Positions 1 through 8,062 of a stretch of 56,506 bases of DNA are shown piece by piece. The notes below the pieces were generated by a model. That model was not told the DNA's origin. It saw only the letters and a list, made by a program, of their open reading frames with translations, and searched no databases. Numbering within the stretch: position 1 is the stretch's first letter; the number at the start of each line of letters is the position of its first letter. The translations under genes and the position numbers were made by a program. The stretch is taken from assembly GCA_023663025.1 (NCBI GenBank), contig JAMPIC010000015.1:1-56506 (forward strand), given 5' to 3'. The DNA comes from Prevotella sp. (GTDB taxonomy: Bacteria > Bacillota > Clostridia > Oscillospirales > Ruminococcaceae).

Positions 1-339
1 AACTTGATGAAAACGCGGAACAACCTCTGAAAAATTTGTGGATTACTTAAAAAATGTGCTTGCACCGACGCTTCGTGAAGATGATATTGTTGTTATGGAC
101 AATATGCGTACACATCATTCAAAAGCGGTTCAAAAGGCAATTGAGGAACTGAAAATCAATCGTACAGTCTCGATTTTAATCCTATTGAGAAGATGTGGTC
201 TAAAATAAAAGCTATTCTCCGCAAACTGAAAGCAAGAACGGTTTCGGATTTGTCTGCTGCGATTTCTGCGGCTTTTAAACTTGTTTCCTCTCGCGATTGT
301 TTGGGCCGGTTTAATTCCTGCTTCTTGAGTGATAATTAA
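1..339 (+). pseudogene. IS630-family transposase, 3' fragment
   Basis: This is the C-terminal part of a DDE transposase of the IS630/Tc1 type, cut by the window edge. Around 32-160 the frame reads FVDYLKN..., then VVMDNMRTHH, which is the second catalytic Asp and the HH signature of the family. From about 163 the reading continues in another frame with DFNPIEKMW, the region of the third acidic residue, and stops at 339. The usual block just before that motif is missing, so an internal deletion and frameshift lie near 160-165; a further frame break lies before position 32. The element is therefore dead in this copy. The terminal inverted repeat could not be placed confidently. Confidence 0.75.
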
Positions 340-720
340 GAGGGCTGCTATAACCCATAGTTGGGGGATAAACGGATCACCCCTTTCTGAAAAACGGCAT
401 GAAATAACCACCCTTGAATTTAATTCAAAAGTGGTTTCTTCATATTTTTTCTTTTTCGTAAAATTACCAGAGCCATTACCAAACGCTGAAAAAGTTTCGG
501 CGTACATCATCTGTGTACCCCTTGGAGCATAAATGTTAAGTATAATCGGATTACCGGAGAACCCTTTACCTTTAGCGACACCGCAACTGCCAAAAGCATA
601 TTCAGTAACTTCCCTATTAAGAAGTAAATTCGTAAATTCTTCCTGTGAAGCATTTTGCAGTTCATCAATGGAAACTCCAAAAAATTTGTCCATTCCACCA
701 TAGCCGCACCCGCGCTGCAT
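340..720 (-). pseudogene. Truncated ADP-ribosyltransferase (exoenzyme type)
   Basis: The minus-strand reading from 720 begins QRGCGYGGMDKFFG and continues through a ILNIYAPRGTQMMYAETFSA segment followed by FGNGSG. This resembles the ADP-ribosyltransferase exotoxin fold found in phage- and mobile-element-associated toxins: an N-terminal Arg (the R of the R-S-E triad) and the conserved APxGT strand. The 5' end butts directly against the stop of the tRNA nucleotidyltransferase gene, with no start codon or ribosome site in a sensible place. The 3' side runs into the transposase remnant, and the ExE catalytic glutamates are not recognisable. It is best read as a remnant of a former phage or toxin gene. 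The family call is from residue pattern only. Confidence 0.5.
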
Positions 721-731
721 CCATACCGCTG

Positions 732-2087
732 TTATATGAACCCTTTTTTCCTCGCGTACGCAAGCGTCATGCGAAGCGCGCAGGACTTATCCACTCCCGC
801 CAGCCTGAGCTTATGGGCGTAAGCGAGCGTATCGGAAAAATTCGCGCCGGGCGGCATTCCCGCACATATCAAGTCCCGCCCCGTCACATGGGGACGCTTC
901 ATCATCTCACGGTATATCCCGAGACGTTCCGTCAGAAACGCCGTCCCGCATTCTCCGGACGGAATCTTACCCCGGCAGTCGCACTCCGAAAGCAGTATCA
1001 AGTCCCAAGGCGAAACCGACTTGTCGAACATCTTGTTGGTAGACTTTACCTTTGCCTTGCAGCCCGCCAAAATATTCGGCTGCATATGCAGCTCCGTCAT
1101 GTTGAGGACATACCTTTTCAGCGTCTTGTTTGAAGTAAGTCTGCCGATAAACGCGCCCGCAATGGGGATACCCTCCGTTTCATGACGGTAGGAATGGGTG
1201 ATCCCCTTTTCGTCCGTAAACGTGACGGCAGGCTTCCCGAAGTCGTGGCACAATGCGGACAGCATAAACGCCAGCGGCTGCTCCGCGCGTTCCCGCAGCT
1301 TAGCCGCTTCGTCAAGCACAAACATTGTGTGCGCCCAGACGTCGCCCTCGCGATGGTGTATCTCGTTCTGCTTAGTCCCTATGAGCGCCTCCGCCTCGGG
1401 AAACCATACGCTGAGCTGCCCCATGTCCCGCAGCCGCTCGAAAAAAACGGAAGGTCTGTCCGCTTTCAGCAGCGCCTTTTCCATTTCGGCAAAAACGCGC
1501 TCCTTTGACAGCTCTGACAGGTCGATCCGTCCGCACAGTTCAACGGTCTCCTCCGCAATTTCAAAGCCGAAACGCGCCGCAAACTGAGCCGCCCGCAGTA
1601 CCCTGAGCGCGTCCTCCGCAAAAGTACTGTCGTCAACATGGCGGATCAGGCGGTTTTGCAGATCGTCCCTGCCGCTGCGGCTGTCCGTTATTTCCCCCGT
1701 AAGGACGTTTTCCATTATGGCATTTATTGTAAAATCACGGCGTCCCGCCGCTTTTTCCGCGCCGAGGGACGAGTCCACAGTCACATCAAAATCTGTGTGT
1801 CTGCCGCCCGTTCTGACCTCCGTCCGCGGCAGAGCAAAATCAATGTCCAGACCCTTTATACTGTAGACCCCGAAAGAAGCTCCGCGCTTCATCACCTCTC
1901 CGAAGTCCGACAGTATCCGCTCCAAAACGGCGGGTTCAATGCCGTGGACTTCTATGTCGATGTCCTTGCTTTCCGCGCCCATAAGCTTATCGCGGACAAA
2001 GCCGCCCACATAATATGCAGTGCCGCCGAGTTCGCTTATTTTACGCGCGGCGGCTTTTGCAATATTCTCTGCGGAGTTCCCGACCAT
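732..2087 (-). CDS. cca: CCA tRNA nucleotidyltransferase with HD domain
   Basis: Adds or repairs the 3' CCA of tRNAs using CTP and ATP. The N-terminal nucleotidyltransferase head shows the GGFVRD signature and the DIDIE metal-binding pair. It is followed by the RRDFTINAI motif and an RVLRAAQFAARFGF block of the RNA-binding neck. A C-terminal HD phosphohydrolase domain is marked by LCHDFGKP. The longest frame opens at 2120, but that codon lies next to the U-run of the rpmA terminator. ATG 2087 has a strong GGGAGGT six bases upstream and is preferred (451 residues). It lies downstream of rplU-rpmA, probably as a separate transcription unit. The tRNA in this window encodes CCA, so the enzyme would mainly repair ends here or serve other tRNAs. 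Confidence 0.9.
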   Translation of the reverse strand: MVGNSAENIAKAAARKISELGGTAYYVGGFVRDKLMGAESKDIDIEVHGIEPAVLERILSDFGEVMKRGASFGVYSIKGLDIDFALPRTEVRTGGRHTDFDVTVDSSLGAEKAAGRRDFTINAIMENVLTGEITDSRSGRDDLQNRLIRHVDDSTFAEDALRVLRAAQFAARFGFEIAEETVELCGRIDLSELSKERVFAEMEKALLKADRPSVFFERLRDMGQLSVWFPEAEALIGTKQNEIHHREGDVWAHTMFVLDEAAKLRERAEQPLAFMLSALCHDFGKPAVTFTDEKGITHSYRHETEGIPIAGAFIGRLTSNKTLKRYVLNMTELHMQPNILAGCKAKVKSTNKMFDKSVSPWDLILLSECDCRGKIPSGECGTAFLTERLGIYREMMKRPHVTGRDLICAGMPPGANFSDTLAYAHKLRLAGVDKSCALRMTLAYARKKGFI

Positions 2088-2118
2088 TACCGCACCTCCC
2101 GTCGGCGGATTTCCATAC

Positions 2119-2161
2119 AAAAAAGCTGCCCCGAAGAAATCGCTTTCTCCGAGACAGCCTT
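2119..2161 (-). terminator. Rho-independent terminator of rplU-rpmA
   Basis: On the minus strand a long hairpin (stem GGCTGTCTCGGAGAAA against TTTCTTCGGGGCAGCT, with some G-U pairs) directly follows the rpmA stop. It ends in a run of six T residues. It separates the ribosomal protein genes from the tRNA nucleotidyltransferase. Confidence 0.75.
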
Positions 2162-2163
2162 GA

Positions 2164-2418
2164 TCATTCTGCGTATACGCTCACCTTTTTGCGGTCGCGT
2201 CCGACGCGCTCAAATTTTACCTTTCCGCTTACCGTAGCGAAAAGCGTGTCGTCCGAGCCTCTGCCTACGCCCTCGCCCGGGTGAATGTGCGTGCCTCTCT
2301 GACGGACGATAATGTTGCCCGCGAGAACGCGCTGACCGTCGGCTCTCTTGACGCCGAGACGTTTCGATTCGGAATCTCTGCCGTTTTTGGTAGAGCCCAT
2401 ACCCTTTTTATGTGCCAT
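2164..2418 (-). CDS. rpmA: 50S ribosomal protein L27
   Basis: L27 sits at the peptidyl-transferase centre of the large subunit. The 84-residue protein starts MAHKKGMGSTKNGRDS and ends FERVGRDRKKVSVYAE, full length for the family. Unlike the typical Firmicutes protein, it has no N-terminal extension before the Ala-His-Lys-Lys start. The cleavage protease gene prp, usually between rplU and rpmA, is also absent, since only 44 bp separate the two genes. It is co-transcribed with rplU and followed by a terminator. Confidence 0.97.
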   Translation of the reverse strand: MAHKKGMGSTKNGRDSESKRLGVKRADGQRVLAGNIIVRQRGTHIHPGEGVGRGSDDTLFATVSGKVKFERVGRDRKKVSVYAE

Positions 2419-2462
2419 TTAAATACACCTCCGGTACCGAAAATTTTCCTGCTTCGATCCGC

Positions 2463-2777
2463 TCACGCTTTTACGGCGTCGATGCGAACCTTTGTGTAGG
2501 GCTGTCTGTGACCCTGCTTCCTGTGGGAAGAACCCTTCTTGGGCTTGTAAGTGAAAACGGTGATTTTCTTAGCCTTACCGTTTTTGATTACCTTAGCTTC
2601 CACGGTCGCTCTGTTGACGTAGGGAGCGCCCACCTCAAGACCGCTGTCCTTTCCGACAGCAATGATCTTGTCGAAAGTAACGGTATCGTCGGCGTTGACG
2701 CCGAGCTTCTCGATGAAGATCTCGTCGCCCTCCTTTACCTGATACTGCTTTCCTCCGGTTTCGATAACTGCGTACAT
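2463..2777 (-). CDS. rplU: 50S ribosomal protein L21
   Basis: Binds 23S rRNA in the large subunit. The protein from ATG 2777 reads MYAVIETGGKQYQV, the canonical L21 start, and ends with the KQGHRQPYTKV block typical of the family (104 residues). The frame is open for seven more codons upstream (to 2798), but family alignment favours 2777. It is first in a two-gene operon with rpmA, behind a consensus promoter and a structured leader. Confidence 0.96.
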   Translation of the reverse strand: MYAVIETGGKQYQVKEGDEIFIEKLGVNADDTVTFDKIIAVGKDSGLEVGAPYVNRATVEAKVIKNGKAKKITVFTYKPKKGSSHRKQGHRQPYTKVRIDAVKA

Positions 2778-2779
2778 CT

Positions 2780-2860
2780 GCGGCACCTGCCTTTTCAATA
2801 AAACTCGCTGTAAACGGGCGTGCCCAAAGGGCAGCTTTACAAGCCCGAAACATGCGGCTT
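2780..2860 (-). ncRNA. Candidate ribosomal protein L21 mRNA leader
   Basis: Between the promoter and rplU, the minus strand carries a compact set of complementary segments: CGGGC, then TGTAAA, then the hairpin TGCCC-TTT-GGGCA, then GCCCG, then TTTACA. The position immediately upstream of rplU in a Clostridia genome fits the L21 leader class known from Firmicutes, which is thought to mediate autoregulation by the ribosomal protein. The order A-B-C-C'-A'-B' implies a pseudoknot or two alternative folds. The covariance-model match was not tested. Confidence 0.55.
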
Positions 2861-2864
2861 AATT

Positions 2865-2893
2865 ATTATATCACAAGCAAGTCCCTTTGTCAA
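2865..2893 (-). promoter_or_regulatory. Sigma-A promoter of rplU-rpmA
   Basis: Perfect TTGACA (2888-2893) and TATAAT (2865-2870) with a 17-bp spacer on the minus strand, just upstream of the L21 leader. Confidence 0.85.
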
Positions 2894-2917
2894 GCATTTT
2901 TTTCATTTTCCTCAAGA

Positions 2918-4156
2918 TTATTCTTCCGACGTGCCGTTGTCCACCTGAGTGAGACTGTTCCAGATGCTGTTTACGCTTTCAACGCACTCAAAGTATTTCT
3001 GCGCGATCATGGACTGCGGTATGCCCAGTTCCGCGGCGCAGGCTGACATAGTTTTCCAATCCGCTTTTTCGTAGGACAGTATCAGCTTGTACAGGAAGCC
3101 GGTTCTGCCCTCTTTTTTCAGCAGCGCAAGCTTGATATCGTCGCTGATGGGGAGCTGCTCCAAAGCGTCCTCGAGAGGAACGCCCATAAGCTTTCCGAGA
3201 GTGGAGAACATTCCCAGCAGATACGCCTCCGAGCGGGATATGGTCATGTCCTGAGCGTATTCAACCAGCTCGCTGGCAAAAGTCGCCCGCAGGAAAGATA
3301 TCTTTATCAGCTCGTCGGGCATGGAACCGTCGTCCTGCTTGAAGCTGAGCAAGTATATCCACTGCTTGAGCTGACCCAGACCGAGGATAACCAGCGCCTG
3401 CTTGACGGAACGCGCCTTGTTCCTGAGAGCGAAGTACGCCGAGTTTACCAATCTCAGCAGCGAGAAAGTGAGGGAAACGTCCCTCGAAATGATGTTCTCG
3501 ATCTCGTCGATATCGGGTTCGTCCTTTGTAACGGCGACCATAAGCAGAAAGAAGTTGCTTTGCAGGTAGTTGACCTTCTTGACCGTAGTCGGCATTTTTT
3601 CGGAAACAAACGTACCCTGAAAATATGTACAGCCCAGTTCCTTTGCCCTGTCGTAAGCCTCCTGGGTCTCAACATTGTAGGCGATAACCTTTTTACCGAA
3701 AGACTTTCCTATCTTGACAATATTTTCCACAGATGAGGGATCGCCGGAAAAGTTCACCTTGATGTAGTCCACAATGTCCAGAATTCCGAAAAATCTGGGA
3801 GCGAACTCAAAATCCACCACCGCGATCTTATAACCGCTCTTTTTGTACTTGGTTATAAGGTTCTGAGAAAGAGGATTGGTGATAAGCGAGTCCTCGATCT
3901 GAATGACAAGCTTGTTTGTCTTGAACATTTTTGGAATGCCTTTTTCCAAAAGGTTCGGAGTAAAGGTAAGAAACGCGATCTTTCCGTCGAGAAACCTTTC
4001 GCTGTCCATGGATGAAAGAAAATTTTCTATCGCGTTTGCGGCTGAAACATCGTCGGTATGATCCGCGCTGAAGCTGTTATCCGTATAAAGGATTTCATAT
4101 CCGAAGCTTTCCTGTTTTTCGGTCACAAGCGCCTGTCTAACAATATAAGAATCCAT
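2918..4156 (-). CDS. EAL-HDOD domain signalling protein (YuxH-like)
   Basis: The 412-residue protein has an N-terminal EAL-like half and a C-terminal HDOD half. The architecture is that of YuxH/CdgJ-type proteins, which use a degenerate EAL fold for protein interaction rather than cyclic-di-GMP hydrolysis. The signature reads EILYTD instead of EALLR, and the usual acidic metal ligands are not evident (VVDFEF and IKVNFS blocks), so catalysis is doubtful. The HDOD part contains the SLLRLVNSAYF and LGLGQLKQWIYL segments and lacks the HD catalytic pair. In related bacteria such proteins influence motility or chemotaxis, which fits the flagellar genes in this window, but a link is inference. It has its own sigma-A promoter and a good AGGAGGG site, so it is a monocistronic unit. 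Confidence 0.85.
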   Translation of the reverse strand: MDSYIVRQALVTEKQESFGYEILYTDNSFSADHTDDVSAANAIENFLSSMDSERFLDGKIAFLTFTPNLLEKGIPKMFKTNKLVIQIEDSLITNPLSQNLITKYKKSGYKIAVVDFEFAPRFFGILDIVDYIKVNFSGDPSSVENIVKIGKSFGKKVIAYNVETQEAYDRAKELGCTYFQGTFVSEKMPTTVKKVNYLQSNFFLLMVAVTKDEPDIDEIENIISRDVSLTFSLLRLVNSAYFALRNKARSVKQALVILGLGQLKQWIYLLSFKQDDGSMPDELIKISFLRATFASELVEYAQDMTISRSEAYLLGMFSTLGKLMGVPLEDALEQLPISDDIKLALLKKEGRTGFLYKLILSYEKADWKTMSACAAELGIPQSMIAQKYFECVESVNSIWNSLTQVDNGTSEE

Positions 4157-4178
4157 ACAGAATCCCTCCTACATACTA

Positions 4179-4207
4179 ATTATACAATATTTATTCCGAT
4201 TTTTCAA
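4179..4207 (-). promoter_or_regulatory. Sigma-A promoter of the EAL-HDOD gene
   Basis: TTGAAA (4202-4207) and TATAAT (4179-4184) on the minus strand with a 17-bp spacer; AGGAGGG ribosome site follows before ATG 4156. Confidence 0.75.
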
Positions 4208-4225
4208 CACTTTTTGTAAAAAATA

Positions 4226-4867
4226 TTACATCATTTCAAAAAAATTAAATATGAACCTGTCCGCAGCCGTCCTGATGGTAATAATATCCTCCTCGGAATA
4301 CTTATCGTAAACCCCCACGGCTTTCATTCCCGCGTTTTTCGCGCTGACTATTCCTTTCAGCACGTCCTCGAACACCGCGCAGCCGGAGGGACTTACCCCA
4401 AGCTTTGAGGCGGCGTAAAGGTAGATATCTGGGTGATCCTTGCTTTTCCCCACCTCGCCGGTAGTGCAGAAAACGTCGAAAAAACTGTAGACGTGATTGT
4501 TCCGCAGCACAGGCTCGTACAGCTCTTTAGGCGAAGCCGTAGCCACCGCCAGCTTTACTCCCCGCGCCTTTAGGTAATCAAGGTAATCCCGCGCTCCCTC
4601 TTTCAGAAAAATATTATGTCGGTACTCATGCACCGCAAGGCTGTTGAACTCCTTTATCAGCTCCTCAGTGGTCTCCCTGACGCCCAGTCTGTGCATTTCC
4701 TCGGCGGCGTCCTCGTAGGTCATCGCCGTGAGCCTGCGCACGAACTCGTCCGTACACCTTATCCCCCGCTTTTGCAGCAGTATCCTGTCGATCTTTTCCC
4801 ACACGGCGTTTGAATCCACCAATGTTCCGTCCAGATCGAAAATCGCAGCGGAAAATTCCATTGCCAT
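4226..4867 (-). CDS. HAD-superfamily phosphatase, beta-phosphoglucomutase-like
   Basis: A 213-residue haloacid-dehalogenase hydrolase that acts on a small phosphorylated substrate. The nucleophile motif is FDLDGTLVDS near the N-terminus. Motif II is the VATASPKEL strand, the conserved Lys lies in EVGKSKDHPDIY, and motif III is VFEDVLKGIVSAKNAG. An alpha-helical cap sits between motifs I and II, as in subclass I sugar-phosphate phosphatases and beta-phosphoglucomutases. The substrate cannot be read from sequence. A second ATG two codons downstream is an alternative start; both are near AGGAAAGGGG. It lies directly downstream of the transglutaminase-like gene (9 bp gap) and is probably co-transcribed with it and mutS2. 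Confidence 0.85.
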   Translation of the reverse strand: MAMEFSAAIFDLDGTLVDSNAVWEKIDRILLQKRGIRCTDEFVRRLTAMTYEDAAEEMHRLGVRETTEELIKEFNSLAVHEYRHNIFLKEGARDYLDYLKARGVKLAVATASPKELYEPVLRNNHVYSFFDVFCTTGEVGKSKDHPDIYLYAASKLGVSPSGCAVFEDVLKGIVSAKNAGMKAVGVYDKYSEEDIITIRTAADRFIFNFFEMM

Positions 4868-4876
4868 TCCCCTTTC

Positions 4877-5656
4877 CTATTTAAAAGCGTTTACCGAGGA
4901 CTTGAAGTCCCGATAGTCCGCAAGGTCTATCCTGTGCTCGCAGCTCATGTCCTCAAAGGTCATATGGAAATACTCCTCGTCCATCGTATCGCTTTTGGCG
5001 TAACCCTCGTCGGTATATGAATTGTTGGACAGCCAGGTCGTATCTATGAATATCCAATCCCCGCCGAGCATGACCGCGTTCCACTCATGATTCATGGGAG
5101 CCGACATAAGATGTTCGGGAGTATCCTCCTTAACATATGTCCCTCCACGCAGATTGACGCAGTATATCCCCTGCGCGTTGCAAAGCGCGGAAAACAGATT
5201 TGAATATCCCGCGCAGGTAGCGGTCTTTGTCTCAAGCACAGTTTCAAGACTGATAACGTCCGCCGTGACCGCAGTCTCGGCAGCCACATAATTATAGTAA
5301 ATATTGTCGGCGACCCAGTATTCAAGTCTGAAAACCTTGCCGAGGTCGTCCTCCGCTCCTTCGCATATATCGTCTGAAAGCCGCTCTATCCCGTCGAGTA
5401 TCTCCCTGTGCAGCTTTTCGTCCTTACCGGTCGAAACGTATACCGAGCAGTACCTGTCGCCGTATTCCATAATATTTCCCAGCATTTTTCGGTTAAGCTC
5501 AAACACCTCGGAAAAATTCTCATATCGCTGTTCGGTGCTTATGGCTCTGTCAGCGGGATCTGTCGCTATAAATATTTCGTTGTCCATCAGGATTTTCATC
5601 GTTGCCGCCAAAAGGAACACTGCCGCAATTACGGCAATACGCGGCTTTATTTTCAT
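4877..5656 (-). CDS. Membrane-anchored transglutaminase-like protein
   Basis: A 259-residue protein with an N-terminal hydrophobic segment (about residues 7-24, AVIAAVFLLAATM) that acts as signal or anchor, placing the rest outside the cytoplasm. The C-terminal half carries the transglutaminase-like fold. The Cys nucleophile lies in TATCAGYSNLFSALC, the His in NHEWNAVMLGGDW and the Asp in FIDTTW. Bacterial members are mostly peptidases or peptide-modifying enzymes, not true transglutaminases. The substrate is unknown, and a cell-wall or secreted protein target is plausible. It lies 18 bp downstream of mutS2 in the same direction, so it is probably a passenger of the repair operon. Confidence 0.8.
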   Translation of the reverse strand: MKIKPRIAVIAAVFLLAATMKILMDNEIFIATDPADRAISTEQRYENFSEVFELNRKMLGNIMEYGDRYCSVYVSTGKDEKLHREILDGIERLSDDICEGAEDDLGKVFRLEYWVADNIYYNYVAAETAVTADVISLETVLETKTATCAGYSNLFSALCNAQGIYCVNLRGGTYVKEDTPEHLMSAPMNHEWNAVMLGGDWIFIDTTWLSNNSYTDEGYAKSDTMDEEYFHMTFEDMSCEHRIDLADYRDFKSSVNAFK

Positions 5657-5674
5657 ATGCTGTACAACTCCGTC

Positions 5675-8050
5675 CTATTTTAATTCAACTATCGTAACAC
5701 CGTCCTCGCCCTCTCCGAAAAGTCCCAGACGGAAGCTTTTTACCGACGGGTGAGATTTCAGCCTTTTGTGAATGCCCTGCCGCAGCACGCCCGTACCCTT
5801 TCCGTGAATGACCGTTATCAGTCCCGCGCCCGAAAGCACAGCGTTGTCGATAAACATATCCAGCTCGTGAACGCCGTCGTCCACAGCGTATCCGCGTATG
5901 TCAAGCTCCATTGAGGAGGAGCGCTCCAGCTTTCCGCGCACGCCCTTTGTGGATATCTTCTTGTTTTGGTATGTGACCTTTTCCGGTTCGACCAGACGCA
6001 GCTTCTTTACGCTTATCTTGGTTTTCATAACTCCCGCCTGGACGAAAACCATTCCCGAGGGATCGGGGTCTCCCGCCAGTATGCCCTTTTTGTTTATGCC
6101 GGCGATCACCACGCTGTCCCCCCGCCTGAACGGTCTTGGCGGGACGTACTCTTTCTGCTCCGCGGCTGTAACGGGATTTGCCGTGTCGAACATCTTATTC
6201 ACCGCCGACTTGCTCTTCGACCGCGCCTCCGCCGCAAGCTGCGAGAACTGCTCCTTGTCCTTTTGCTTCTTGATGCCGTTCAGCTCGTCGATAAGGGAAT
6301 CCGCCTGCATACGGCAGCTTTCCACTATCCTCATCGCCTGCACCCGCGCCTTGGATATCTCGTCCTCTTTGCGCCTGTTAAGGTCGTCAAGCTCCTTTTC
6401 AAGCTCGGCAAGCTTTTGCTCCTGTTCCGTTTTCAGACGGGATATCTCCCGCTCCCTGTTTTCAAGCTCCGTCCTGCTTGCTTCAAGCTTGGCTATGACC
6501 TCCTCGAACCGCCTGTTTTCCTTGGAAACCAGCCTGTTCGCCTCGTCGATTATCCTGTCGGGAATGCCCAGCTTCGAGGATATGGAGAAAGCGTTGGACT
6601 TTCCCGGCGACCCGATCATAAGCCTGTAGGTGGGCTGCATTTTCACCATATCGAACTCGCAGGAGGCGTTTTCTATGCCCTCGCGCTCAATGGCGAAAAG
6701 CTTCAGCTCCTGGTAGTGAGTCGTGGCAAGCAGTCTGCTGCCCCTATCCGTCAGCTCCTCGATTATGGCTACAGCCAGAGCCGCGCCCTCAACCGGGTCT
6801 GTGCCCGAACCCAGCTCGTCGAAAAGGACAAGCGAGTGCGAATCCGCTTCGTTAAGTATTTCCGCAATGCTGCTTATATGGGACGAAAATGTGGACAGAT
6901 TGTTTTCAATGCTCTGACGGTCGCCTATGTCCACAAGGATATTTTTGAAAACCGAGATACGGCTGCCGTCCCCTGCGGGGATAAGCAGTCCGCACATCGT
7001 CATGGCGGTGAGAAGTCCCGTTGTTTTCAGCAGAACGGTCTTTCCGCCCGTATTGGGACCCGTCACTATCAGCGCACTGTAATCGTATCCTATCTTTATG
7101 TTTACGGGGACGACCTTGTCCCTGTCTATCAGCGGGTGTCTCGCCTTTTTAAGGTCTATGCGCCCGTCGTCCGATATTTCGGGGACGCTTGCCCGCATTT
7201 TCGCCGCAAGATTTGACTTTGCGAAATACAGGTTAAGCTCCGCGCAGGTAAGATAGTCCTCGGCTACAGCTTCCGCGAAATTCGCGCAGTCCGCGCTCAG
7301 CTCGGCGATAATGCGTTCGATCTCGTCCCGCTCCTGCCCTTGCAGCACCCGTATCTCGTTATTGGCTTCAACCACCGAGATAGGCTCGATAAAGTAGGTC
7401 GCGCCGCTGGAGGACGTGGCGTGGACAAGTCCCTGAATATTCCCCTTGTGCTCCGCCTTGACGGGGAGAACGTACCGTCCGTCCCGCATGGTGACAATGC
7501 TTTCCTGCAATGACTTCTGCACGTCGGAGCTTTTCACCAGCTTATCCAGATTTTCCCTTATCTTCACTCCCGCCCGGGCTATCTTCCGGCGGATATCCGC
7601 CAGCGCGGGACTTGCCATGTCGGAAATTTCCTCCTCCGAAACTACGGCGTTTTTGATTTTTTCTTCCAGATATTTGTTTGGCGACAGGGACGCGAAAAGA
7701 TACCCTATCGAGGATTCTTCCCCGCCGCAGGAAATGTGCCAGTCCGAAAGCATTCTCACCTGATAAAGCATCTGAGCGATATCGAGAAGCTCCCGCAGGG
7801 TAAGGCTTGCGCCCGATCTCGCGCGGCTGAGAGAGCCGCGCACGTCCTTGAAATTGCAGAAAGCGGGCGTTCCGTACTTCGCCGACAGGTCGAAAGCGTC
7901 GGAGGTCTTTTGAACCTCCCTCCTGACCGAATCCAAGTCGGTGTCGGGCTCGAGGGCGAGAGCCAATCGTTTGGTCTCCCCGTTGGAAGCCTGCTCCGCA
8001 AGCATTTCAAGTATTTTATGTAATTCCAAAGCGTTATAGTATTTGTTCAT
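5675..8050 (-). CDS. mutS2: MutS2 family protein with Smr domain
   Basis: 791 residues, full length for MutS2. The N-terminal half is the MutS core and clamp region. The ATPase has Walker A GPNTGGKTVLLKT, Walker B LVLFDELGSGTD and a following ATTHYQELK. A long charged coiled coil (about residues 510-620) joins to a C-terminal Smr nuclease domain with LDIRGY and HGKGTGVLRQGIH. MutS2 does not act in mismatch repair; it limits homologous recombination and, in Bacillus, acts on collided ribosomes. It lies immediately downstream of recO (12 bp gap), so it shares the recombination and repair operon. Confidence 0.96.
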   Translation of the reverse strand: MNKYYNALELHKILEMLAEQASNGETKRLALALEPDTDLDSVRREVQKTSDAFDLSAKYGTPAFCNFKDVRGSLSRARSGASLTLRELLDIAQMLYQVRMLSDWHISCGGEESSIGYLFASLSPNKYLEEKIKNAVVSEEEISDMASPALADIRRKIARAGVKIRENLDKLVKSSDVQKSLQESIVTMRDGRYVLPVKAEHKGNIQGLVHATSSSGATYFIEPISVVEANNEIRVLQGQERDEIERIIAELSADCANFAEAVAEDYLTCAELNLYFAKSNLAAKMRASVPEISDDGRIDLKKARHPLIDRDKVVPVNIKIGYDYSALIVTGPNTGGKTVLLKTTGLLTAMTMCGLLIPAGDGSRISVFKNILVDIGDRQSIENNLSTFSSHISSIAEILNEADSHSLVLFDELGSGTDPVEGAALAVAIIEELTDRGSRLLATTHYQELKLFAIEREGIENASCEFDMVKMQPTYRLMIGSPGKSNAFSISSKLGIPDRIIDEANRLVSKENRRFEEVIAKLEASRTELENREREISRLKTEQEQKLAELEKELDDLNRRKEDEISKARVQAMRIVESCRMQADSLIDELNGIKKQKDKEQFSQLAAEARSKSKSAVNKMFDTANPVTAAEQKEYVPPRPFRRGDSVVIAGINKKGILAGDPDPSGMVFVQAGVMKTKISVKKLRLVEPEKVTYQNKKISTKGVRGKLERSSSMELDIRGYAVDDGVHELDMFIDNAVLSGAGLITVIHGKGTGVLRQGIHKRLKSHPSVKSFRLGLFGEGEDGVTIVELK

Positions 8051-8062
8051 ATTTCCTCCGGA

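Noticed and set aside
4157..4225. Cyclic-di-GMP riboswitch upstream of the EAL-HDOD gene
   Set aside because: The leader between promoter and start is only about 20 bases, too short for an aptamer.
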